From: Brassica napus
Lineage: Eukaryota > Streptophyta > Magnoliopsida > Brassicales > Brassicaceae
Reading direction: 5' to 3'
DNA length: 64,000 bases
Assembly (NCBI RefSeq): GCF_020379485.1
Contig: NC_063439.1
Location: 20,956,098 to 21,020,097 of the forward strand
Position 1 is the stretch's first letter. Each line of letters begins with the position of its first letter. Below, piece after piece: positions 55,310 to 64,000 of this stretch. A program made the position numbers and the translations under genes. The notes below the pieces were generated by a model. It did no database searches, had not been told where the DNA came from, and saw only the letters and a program-made list of their open reading frames with translations.

Positions 55310-58300
55310 TCATTTCTTCTTCTTGCTTTCATCGGCTCTAATGAGCTGAACCGGAGCTGCTGGCACCCTAAACCACCATTCTCTAACCCGCCTCTCTAAC
55401 CGGTCACTACTCGCTTTCCTCCACCCAACTTCCCTCGTGAACCACTCTACAAACGCCATCGTTATCAAGTACTTTACCGGAACAACCGCCAAGATCACTG
55501 CCACAATCACAAGCGATATAGCCGATGTATCCGTCGCCTGAAAACATACGACAGAAAAAGAGACAAGAGAGTTATTATGTTACCCGCAGAGACCATTTTA
55601 TCTTAAGCATCATCATGTTTCGATAACGTTCTACCTGAGGAAGAATTGCGAGCGTAATGGCTCTTATTTTGAGGAGACCAACGTTAACGGTTTGAATTAG
55701 CGACTCAAATTGGCTGACTGCGTCTTGTAGTAGGAGTAGCTGCTCCACTGCGTTCTTACTCGGTGGAGCTTTGACTCGAACGGCTTTTGGCTCTTTCCCT
55801 TTGTTGAATTGCTTACGCCATAGCATTACCATAGCCACCAGGACTAATACCAATGGTAGTATGAAACCGATCCACCCACTGCACAACATAAGAAGATCGT
55901 TGATGTCATTACACTTACACAGCAGATTAAAACATAGCATCATCACTTTCATGAGTTATCATGTGTTGGAACTCTATCATCCTTTGTCATCATGTCTTAT
56001 AAAGATGAAATCATACCTGATTATCAAATAGCTCACCAAGATCACGAACACTGTCGATTTATAAGGCTCTTGCCAAGATGCTAAGAGTTTTATGCGCAAG
56101 GCTAGTTTGATGAAAGGGAGTAATAGTTCCTACAATGAGATTATTGGTTAATATAGTAACAACGGAGACAAAAACAAAAGTTAAAGATGAATGGAAAGTA
56201 TCTCGTGATACCTTCATTACTGCAACATTAGTGTCAATTCCTTCTACTTTCACTTGTTCCACAGTCGCCTGAGCAGCTTCAGCTCTGTCGGTGTCTAGGA
56301 TGGACTGTTTCAGAGCTATCTCCAATGGACTCGTCTCCCCAACACAAAAATCCCCTACGATTGTCATTTCTTCACCCATATTCGTACTAGTTTCTAGATT
56401 CAATCCAAAATGCTCAAGCAATATGAGTGAGACTGGAGATAAGTTTGAAGGCCATTTCATATACTGAACAGAACTGACATCAGACAGAACATCGGTGGTT
56501 ATGCGAGAAACTCGTCTGTATAGAGCTTCTAAGACCATGTCTCCACCAGGAAGGCTTTCTGCTAGGTTGAATATAAGCAATGTTTTGTATTGAGAAGCGA
56601 AGACTTGGAAAGCTTCCTTTATTGCACGGTAACGGAATATGCCAAGGATTGCCCTTGCAAGTATTTCTGATCTTTGAATCCCTTTAAAGTTGTATTTTCG
56701 AATGAACCATTGCACACGAAGGATCTCCAGACATATACCCAACCAGTAGTCTCGACGAGCATTTCCTTTAAACTCCGTAAATTCAAAATATACCGGCTCT
56801 GGCCTGTACATACAAAAGAAGATAACGCAAAAGGAATAATATATCCAAGATATTGTGAATGGTCATTAAACAAGAGATCAAAAACATTGTATTTCACCAG
56901 CACACGTACACTATAATCGATTTGTACATGATGGCTTTATCGAAGATACGAGCACCCAACGGGCCTGTCAACTCCGGTTTGATGACCTGTTTTGTGTCTT
57001 CAGTGAGATCATATCGCATGGGCTTATCACCACCACCCATTGAATCAAAATACAGGGCACAGTTGGTAAGTGTCAGTTTTCCTACAAAAGGAAATGCTTG
57101 ATACTTGTTAAAACGGAAACAAAATAAACCAACTTAAACCACGATTTTCGGGTTCTCCTTTTTCTTAATGTAGATTTTATTGCCAATTCAGAAGGTCAGC
57201 ATAAATAAAATGTGATATATGCAGAGATATCTCCAGAAGTTTACCAGGCCATGCTGAGATGCCCACGTGTTTGAAAACTGGTAAAACAGGATTGCCACCA
57301 TCTATATCAAGAACTATTTCCCCCTTGGCAAGCTGAAGACTGGCAGCTGAAGGTCCAAGAGAGCTTTTAGCCGCCTTGAAAATTCTGCAAAATAGAAAAC
57401 GGGTGAGGAAAAATAAAAGAGAAACTAGATATTTGGAGGAAATAAACATCCGCAATCAAATGTAAAAAAACATGGTTTCTCTGTGGATCGATCTCATTCT
57501 AAATCAGACCCGTGATATCCAAAAAGATTCATACTTGTTCTGATATCACTGATTGAACCACCGGTATAATTCAACTTCAACTCAATATTAGTTAACAAGC
57601 AACAACACAGTATTGACATTATATGTTGCCAGCTAAGGAATCATGAGTGTGCTTGATGTAAGAATAGAGTAAAAGCGATGCTAGAGAAGTAAAGCGAAGT
57701 TAAGTACAAAAAATGACATGAAAAATACGTTTGATAACACTGTCAGATGGTGCAACAAGTCAACAAATGCAGAAAAACAAATTGAGGAACTAAAGAAGGT
57801 GGTTTGTTCATACTTGTCAAGTGTGCGGATGTACTTGTCATAAACGAGAAAATGAAGCCTGTGGCCTGAAGAGCTAGTCAGTGCATCAAAAAGATTATGT
57901 ACGGTGATTGCATCTGCAATGGCAGGACAAACCGGAGCGATTCTTGCAAACGCCTCCTGTCCAACAGACTTTTTCTCATCAACCTATTAAGCATAGCATA
58001 TTTCCAGGAAGAAAAAGAAAAAAGCCTGTTAGTTCCTTCCAATTTTGACTAACGCATAAACAAAAGAAGTCTAAAGATGGAAATAACCTGCATTGCCATA
58101 GATGTGGGACTTGAATAGAACAGAGACCACCCGTCCTCATCCTCAGAGTCCTGCGTGGAGGGAGACACTGCATCCTAAAATTGGAAAATAAGATATAATA
58201 AAGCATCATCATTCCAAATATCTCTAATATTTAAAGAAGAAGAAGGAAAAATCAACAAGATAGAGTTCTTTCTTCTCACTTTGCTCTCATTCTCACTAGT

Positions 58301-58834
58301 GACACTGGGAGTCTCCCAAGCAAGCATCATATCAAACATGAGCTGACGAAACTCTTGATCGCTTAAGTAATTAGGCTGCTTCATTACTTGATGTAGAGCC
58401 TGAAACGAGCAGAACTCGAGAAAGTTCCTCGCGTACGTCAAGAGCTGCTTAACACTCTCAGGCAACTCTACATCAAATCGGTGCTGCAAATCTTGCGTTG
58501 GAATCTTGAGGATACTGTGAACAATCGCCAGCACGAAAACAAATCCTAAATCAATCAGTTAAAAGATGCAATCGCCAGTATAAACAAACCTAGGAGAGAT
58601 CATATGGATGGAATGTGTTCGAGGAAAATACATTGAACAGCGGGAGACGACGGAATTGGCGAGAAGCGAGAGCTGAGGGATTGGTTTCGGGGAAGCGATA
58701 GGCGACGGAGAACCATCTCCGTCACGACCGGCGGAGGATTTCTTGCGGTGGAATAGAGATTTCAGAGAGTTCTGCTGGTTTCTCATGAAACTCTCCAGCA
58801 TTCCGACTTTCGCATCGCCGCCGTCTTCTTCCAT
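55310..58834 (-). CDS. DUF639 membrane protein, At5g23390 type
   Basis: Ten exons in transcript order: 58834-58632, 58514-58280, 58174-58088, 57983-57814, 57384-57245, 57081-56910, 56803-56212, 56129-56017, 55878-55635, 55537-55310. They sum to 2184 bp and encode 727 residues. The N terminus is basic and Ser/Pro-rich (FHRKKSSAGRDGDGSPSP). The middle holds family phrases such as YARNFLEFCSFQAL, SGHRLHFLVYDKYIRTLDK, ISAWPGKLTLTNCALYFD and RRDYWLGICLEILRVQWFIRKY. Two hydrophobic helices lie near the C terminus (GWIGFILPLVLVLVAMVML and AISLVIVAVILAVVPVKYL), before a coiled-coil-like stretch and a Lys-rich end (DESKKKK). DUF639 function is unknown; plastid or other membranes are plausible. Its last codons and 3' flank were copied twice into the GRAM cluster. 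Confidence 0.92.
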
Positions 58835-59268
58835 CGCGGAATCAATCGGATAAGGATCGTTAACCTAGAACGCCTCTCAGATTACTCCTTTCTTCCTTCG
58901 AGTGCAAGCTTCGCAGATTCGTTAGTCACGCAACTATCTATCTCTATTGAGAGTACTGTGAGAGATCCTTATCCACGCTTTTGCAGTTTTAACGAAAAAT
59001 TAGAAAGCATTTATTATTATTAACTTCTAATTAAAGTCTCAAATCAAACCGAATTAAACCGGACGGTTATATTATTATGATACGGAACTTGCTCTGTGGA
59101 TTAAACCAAACGGTTAAGCTTCTGAATACGCGATACATGAGAATGTAAACTACTAAGAAGCAAACGGACGGCCACACAATGTATTCTTTTACTTTCTTCA
59201 GATTTGTTGTTCGTAAGAGATCAAAAGAAGAGAGAAAAGAATAAGCTTCTTGTGCTGTTGTTGAGGTT
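58835..59268. other. Promoter of the DUF639 gene and 3' region of MIA40
   Basis: This 434-bp space contains the DUF639 leader and promoter and the MIA40 3' UTR (both genes on the minus strand). Nothing else is seen. Confidence 0.55.
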
Positions 59269-60120
59269 CTAAAGCTTGGATTTGGCACTGCGAGGAGGGT
59301 CCTTTGCCCAGAGAGGAGGGATGATTCTATGGTCTTGCTGCACAGGCTGCTGCTGCTCTTCCTTTTTCTCGGTTTCTTTCTCGCCCTCTAGAACCTCTTT
59401 AGAGAATGCGTTTGGATGGGCTTTGACACATTTTTGCAATGCCACGAATGGATGCACACAGTCTGATCCCTGCAACAACAAATGTTTTGTCAGCACTTGC
59501 TTGGTTCCATCAGCCTAAACAATCTAGTAGCAAAGTTTACCTTTTCTTCAGCAGTGCTGATGAGAAAGCAACGGAAGGCCTCAGTGAACTGAGACCCGCA
59601 AGATCCATTACGGAGATCAGCTATGCAAGGACAATCGAGAGCCTTCTGTGCCTTGGCTTCAAGCGACTGATGGAAATTGGTGCTTTGTCAGATAAACTCA
59701 GAAAAGAGCTTTGCGAATAAACAGAGTAAGAGAGAGAGAGTTGGAGGAATAACCTCGTTCTCATTGTCACCTTCACCAAATGCTGCAGCTTCTGTAATAT
59801 TATATTAATGGAGAGGACAAGGATGTCAAAATAAACACAAAAACTACAAAGAGCTTATAAATAAATGGTACAGAAAGAAACTACAAAGGCAATTTCAAAA
59901 ATCATACCCAACAGTCAAGCATAGACTAAAACGAAAAAAAAAATTGACTTTTCAGGCCATTCCTTTCGATGGAGATATAGAAAGCCGAACCTGCAAGGAG
60001 AGACCCCATCGAAGTATCATCGCCATTAGAATCCCGCGGCGAATTCGTGGAAGGAGGAGGAGTATTACTCGTCGGCGTTGTGGATGAGGCAGAGTTGTCG
60101 TTGCTCTGAGCTTGACCCAT
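59269..60120 (-). CDS. MIA40: Mitochondrial intermembrane-space import oxidoreductase MIA40
   Basis: Four exons in transcript order (60120-59991, 59791-59754, 59666-59541, 59469-59269) sum to 495 bp and encode 164 residues. MIA40 oxidises twin-cysteine substrates during import into the intermembrane space; plant MIA40 also occurs in peroxisomes. The redox-active CPC motif (ALDCPCIADL) precedes the twin CX9C helices (CGSQFTEAFRC and CVHPFVALQKC), all present. The N terminus (MGQAQSNDNSASSTTP) is Ser/Pro/Thr-rich without a membrane anchor, as in plant members, and the C terminus ends in SKL, a peroxisomal targeting tripeptide. The start at 60120 matches the family; an upstream in-frame ATG at 60147 lies in the leader. 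It corresponds to At5g23395. Confidence 0.94.
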
Positions 60121-60204
60121 CTCTTCCTTTCTCCTCCGTCTGACCAAAAACCTCCCAAGTTAGCCAGCCGACGACGAGAATCAGATCCCGCAAAAATGAA
60201 ATGG

Positions 60205-60260
60205 AATCTATACATGGCCCAGATTATCATTATATGGGCTTTATGATCTATTGGGCTTGC
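60205..60260 (-). promoter_or_regulatory. Site II-like motifs upstream of MIA40
   Basis: A GGCCCA (minus-strand TGGGCC) near 60213 and two tgggct motifs near 60234 and 60252 lie within 150 bp of the MIA40 start. Site II elements are common in promoters of nuclear genes for mitochondrial proteins. Confidence 0.5.
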
Positions 60261-60629
60261 GTTCGAAAGCTCTGCTCTTTTGTATGAGCGAGCGGGCAGA
60301 AGAAAGAAAGAATCAATTTCTCTTGTTAATTTTCCAAAGGGTCCCCCTAAGAAAGAGAGAAAAGTTCAATTTCATCCAACAAGAAACAACTGCGAAACAG
60401 AAGTACAATGATTCTAAATCTTTGCTTAGGCTGTCAAACGGGCATGAAGTAGGGTCAAAACACTTTTTAATATAAAACCCAGAAACACTCCATTTTGATT
60501 TCTTTTTTTTTTTTTTGTCAACTCTTTTGGCTTATTAACGAGTAACGACTCCCACTATGGTCGATTCTAGCTGTCAAAGTCCATACACTTTACTCTGCGT
60601 TTCAAAATTCTCTACGTTAATTAATTTTG
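60261..60629. other. Intergenic DNA upstream of MIA40
   Basis: No gene is recognisable. A T run at 60502-60518 and purine-rich sequence are the only features. Confidence 0.4.
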
Positions 60630-60924
60630 AGAAAAAGACCAAAATAGCACTAAATTAAATTTTTGTTCCCAAACTAGCATTCAAGGCCAAAAATCACAAA
60701 AATAGCATTCAAGGGGTGGGGTTTAGGGTTTAGAATTTAGGGTTTAGAATTTAGGTTTTAGGGTTTAGAGTTGAGAAGTGAGGTTTTGGGAATAAGATTT
60801 CAAATTTTGAAAAATTTTAAATTTTAAATTTTTCCAAAGATAAAATGCTATTTTGGTCATTTTAGTTTTTGAGTGCTATTTTTATGATATAAACTTAGAA
60901 ATGTGCTATTTTGGAGATTTGCCC
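60630..60924. mobile_element. Mutator-like MITE with telomere-like repeats (295 bp)
   Basis: The left end gagaaaaagaccaaaatagc and the inverted right end gggcaaatctccaaaatagc are terminal repeats. The flanks (aattaatttt and aattatttt) look like an imperfect 9-10-bp target duplication. The centre holds several TTTAGGG-like phrases (60719-60776). Confidence 0.65.
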
Positions 60925-61896
60925 AATTATTTTGGGTTAGTATGAAATGTTTATCCATTTTATAAGACGAAACATTTTTCAATTCTAATAATATAATTTT
61001 AACCACTTTTATTAATTAAGAAACTGTTTCTTAAATTTTTTTCTAAATCTGAAACCAGCCGTTACTAATAAATAACTAATATGATATGACGTAAATTATT
61101 CCTCCCAACTAATTTTTTTTTTTTGAACTTTGGCTTCCTCCCAACTAAAATTGAACTAAACAAAACTATTTTTTTGCGCGAAACCAATATCCCAGTACAC
61201 CATTAATAACTTTAACCATTTCATTATGTGGAATTGAATGATTTAGAGAACTTGGAACCGGTTTCCCAAACCCGGTTTATCAACTCCTAAGCAGAGCGAA
61301 CCGTTGCTCGTTACGTCCATGCAGTATCTAAAACAGTGGACGTCCACCACATTTGAGGCTCATACTGTCGTATATACATGTTGTGTTGTTGATTACGATG
61401 TCTATGCGGCAGGTTATGAATAGTTTTTTTTTCAAATTAATCACAACAAATTATTTTAATGTGTGTATATATTTATATAATGCTTGGTAATGTCCTACAC
61501 GGACCGTTATCAAGCCGCAATTGACGCTTTTGAAATACACTTGAGAGAAAGATAATTAAAAACAATATGAACTCAAAAGCCTTACAGCGAAGAACAGCAA
61601 ATAAAGTTCAAAATCAAACTCTCAAAATATTAAATTCATATATTTTCATTTTGCTTGTGTTCTCTAGATTCGCTATCGACAGAATCATATTTAGTATTAT
61701 TCTCGCCTTGACGAAACTGATGATGTAATATTATTTAAGAATATAAAAACAGTATATATACACCAAATGATTAAGAATTCATATTTTTGGTTAAAAGTTA
61801 ACCATAGTAGACTGATCACGGATAATACTAATATCATATGTAACAGGATTTGAATAGAGTAACTTTTCATATTTGAAAGTAAGTAAAGATTAACAA
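60925..61896. other. AT-rich intergenic DNA
   Basis: No gene or repeat that I can support. Confidence 0.4.
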
Positions 61897-62100
61897 TAAG
61901 AGCATCATTAACCATGAAACCCATTAGGATCTCTTAATGAATATTTAAATAATAAAGTTAAGCTAAAAACTTTTGTTAAGAGACAATTAATTTTAGTGCT
62001 CCAATGCAAGAACTAAACTAAAGGTTCTTAAATAAAAAGTCAAAAATTCTGAAGTCAAATCTACAATATAGCAAGAAAACTTAGGAGTCATGAGCATAAA

Positions 62101-62312
62101 ATGTAGATGATCCGTCAAGTTCTCATTTGCCATATATTTGTAGATAAGGAACCTGGAAACTCTCAGGTTTGATGAGCAGAGGAGAAAGAAAGGAGGCAAA
62201 AGTGTAATAATAGTTCACCTCTCGTTCTTCTTAGCACAAAAGCCTTTCAAAGCAACTAGATGGCGGTGATGCAGCCTGGCGAGAAGCTCTATCTCTCTGC
62301 AAAACTCATCTT
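62101..62312 (-). pseudogene. Receptor-like kinase fragment, two exons
   Basis: The first exon (62312-62219) encodes [20 protein letters not shown] and [12 protein letters not shown], kinase subdomains III-IV, and ends in a GTGAAC donor. The second (from 62152) begins at a CAG acceptor and continues FLIYKYMANENLTDHLH. Joined across the intron the frame is kept. The sequence resembles receptor-like kinases of the At1g49730/At3g19300 group. The rest of the kinase domain, including the catalytic loop, is missing. Confidence 0.82.
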
Positions 62313-62411
62313 CTGTTGTAAAGAAATAACAAACTCAGCTTTTCAATGAATTCTCCATGTAAATTAAGAAATAACAAAATTTTGAAACCTTTACAGAACA
62401 GAAGCTCTCAC

Positions 62412-62860
62412 CTGTCTTTTGGAAAGAAACATTCCAGAACTAGTGTGCACTCCACTTGCCACGCTCTCACCTGAATCATTATCCGCAACCATTGACTTCT
62501 CAAGTTTCCTTTTCGCCTAAAAAAACAAAGTAGTTGACGTTAGTCACACAGTCTCAAAACATTCCATGATCATCATCACTAAGTTCTCAAACAAACAAAA
62601 AGCATAATCAAGAAGATGATTGATTGATTGATAGTGCCAAGTTGATGAAATGATCACATTCCTCATCTGTAAGAAGTCCTTTGTAAAAAAACACCCTGCA
62701 GAAGATATCACATACTTAGATCTTCAAAACAATCAAACCACAAAGTTCTTTCTTTTTTTAATAGCAAAATGCAACAAACAAACCAACCTAGGAGTCCAAG
62801 AGAGCTGAGTGAACTTGGATCAATAACTAGAGACAAGCACTTGTCTTCTGCTTAATCACT
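62412..62860 (-). pseudogene. Prolyl 4-hydroxylase fragment, three exons
   Basis: Exon pieces in order: one ending at 62788 (FTQLSWTPR), one at 62695-62638 (VFFYKGLLTDEECDHFINL) and one at 62516-62412 (AKRKLEKSMVADNDSGES, then VHTSSGMFLSKRQ). These match the N-terminal part of plant prolyl 4-hydroxylases, ER/Golgi enzymes that hydroxylate proline in cell-wall proteins, nearest in memory to the At3g28480 type. The catalytic HxD...H domain is missing. The middle exon now faces GC rather than GT at its donor. It lies inside the Harbinger-like element next to the kinase fragment. Confidence 0.82.
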
Positions 62861-62931
62861 GACCCTTCTTTGCCCCAACCAATAGAGAAAAAAAAAACAA
62901 ATCTTTATCAGTCAACACACTACTGCAACAA

Positions 62932-63291
62932 GTGTCGTCCTCATCACTTCCACCGAAACAAGTTCTCCGTCATCCCTCTCGAAAGCCACCACAACAACAA
63001 CCCTTCCTTCACCTCCAGCCCCAACCTTTAAATCAAAGCCATCTTCCAATCACTCACACGCAAAAGCCCCAAACCCTGATCCTCAGCCGTGTCGTGAAGG
63101 ATAGAAAGGAAAACAGAGGGATCTACGAGGAAAACAGAGAGATGAGAAGATTTGAAGAAGATAAGATGGAACCATGGGATACTGGAGAGATCAAGAGGAT
63201 GGGATTCGTGAAGGAGAACCGAATCCCTTTCGTCGAGAGAGATTTCGAGAGAAAGAGAGAGAGACCAAAGAGAGAGCGTCTCTATGCTTGA
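62932..63291 (+). other. Open frame of unknown origin in the Harbinger-like element
   Basis: A 119-codon frame, Pro/Gln-rich at first and then Arg/Glu-rich (MRRFEEDKMEPWDTGEIKR). I recognise no family. It could be a third captured fragment or chance. Confidence 0.3.
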
Positions 63292-63426
63292 CGCGTGGCA
63301 ACGAAGAGGCGGGCCTTCTACGCCTTACGGAAGAGGCGAGTCTATGCTTTTCTTCTTTTTTTATTAATTTTTTTATTTTATTTGCCTTAAGAGGCGTCAT
63401 TAAAACCTGCGTTAATGATGGTCTAA

Positions 63427-64000
63427 TGTAGCAAGTTGTTATTGAATGATTTACAGTGAGTTATTACTTTCTAGCATTTTTATTGGTGAATGAAAAGCTG
63501 CCTCTGGTGACCACATAATGGATGGGATTGGGAGTTGTGTTATTGTCATTACAAAAATAAATTTTGTAGCTTCGACCAAAACTGTTATTGTAGTGGAGAT
63601 TTGTGTTACTTTAATGATGGTTTTGATATTAAAGTTTGGACGACCCACATCTAATGTTTTAATTTCCATCTTCATTTGTCATATAAAAGTAGATGTATAT
63701 CAATTCAACAAGCTGCCAAAACTAGTATTGCCTATAACTATTCAAAATGATTTTGACTTGTAAGTTCAGCGACCCATATCTAATTTCCATCTTAAATTGT
63801 CTTATGATGTGATGAAGTACATTTATCACAAATCAACAGGTTGGCAGAAGTAACATCGCTATGAATATTCAACGATCAAAGAGTTATATCCTCAAGTGCT
63901 AAAAAAAGTTTGGTGTTCAATGGGTAATCAAGTCTCGTTTATTTTCTTAATAAATTTAAAATAAGAATAGGAATTGATTGTTACAACCAACATATACAAC
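63427..64000. other. AT-rich end of window with a diverged duplication
   Basis: Two diverged tandem copies of a segment of about 125 bp (about 63636-63760 and 63766-63880) share cgacccacatctaat, tttccatctt and tataactattcaa-like phrases. No gene is visible. Confidence 0.45.

Larger units (their letters stand above)
61897..63426. mobile_element. PIF/Harbinger-like element carrying two captured gene fragments (1524 bp)
   Basis: The element proper is 61900-63423. The ends GAGCATCATTAACC (61900-61913) and, inverted, GACCATCATTAACG match at 12 of 14 positions, and weaker similarity continues inward to TCTTAA. The 3-bp duplication TAA flanks both sides. It has no transposase. Inside, on the minus strand, are spliced-gene fragments of a prolyl 4-hydroxylase (62412-62860) and a receptor-like kinase (62101-62312), described separately. 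Confidence 0.7.

Overview
The window is plant nuclear DNA from a Brassica-type crucifer. The evidence is intron-rich genes with GT-AG splicing, AT-rich intergenic DNA, Helitrons, SINEs and MITEs of crucifer type, and a gene order that follows Arabidopsis thaliana chromosome 5 from about At5g23280 to At5g23395. That synteny was recognised from remembered protein families, not from a database search.

Layout. 1-5.9 kb: an orphan first exon of a cysteine-rich repeat secretory protein, a 4-kb degenerate tandem array (unit about 155 bp), and a LINE tail. 6.9-20.8 kb: a conserved gene block of TCP7, prefoldin 5, dihydroorotate dehydrogenase (PYRD), plastid Fe superoxide dismutase (FSD3), a decayed STE14A methyltransferase, an F-box/leucine-rich-repeat protein, and the first GRAM-domain (GEM-like) gene. 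20.8-55.3 kb: a TE-filled cluster of four GRAM genes on the minus strand. The segment carrying GRAM2 up to the 3' end of the DUF639 gene has been tandemly triplicated. The copies were then hit by five Helitrons, a Copia element with both LTRs, two likely solo LTRs, two SINEs, several MITEs and a long foldback element. 55.3-60.1 kb: an intact DUF639 membrane-protein gene and MIA40. 60.1-64 kb: no conserved gene, but a 1.5-kb PIF/Harbinger-like element that carries exons of two unrelated genes, a prolyl 4-hydroxylase and a receptor-like kinase.

The host genes are housekeeping or regulatory genes and share no pathway. The counterparts of At5g23330 and At5g23380 are missing and STE14A is a pseudogene, as expected after polyploid fractionation. 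The most unusual objects are (a) a 4.8-kb composite Helitron with two 5' termini, one 3' terminus and an intact nine-exon RPA70-like gene, whose empty site can be read from paralogous copies in this window; (b) the gene-capturing Harbinger-like element; (c) the triplication with its chimeric DUF639-end junctions; and (d) the tandem array.

Exon borders were placed by eye from splice consensus and reading frame. All coding totals given are sums of those exons.
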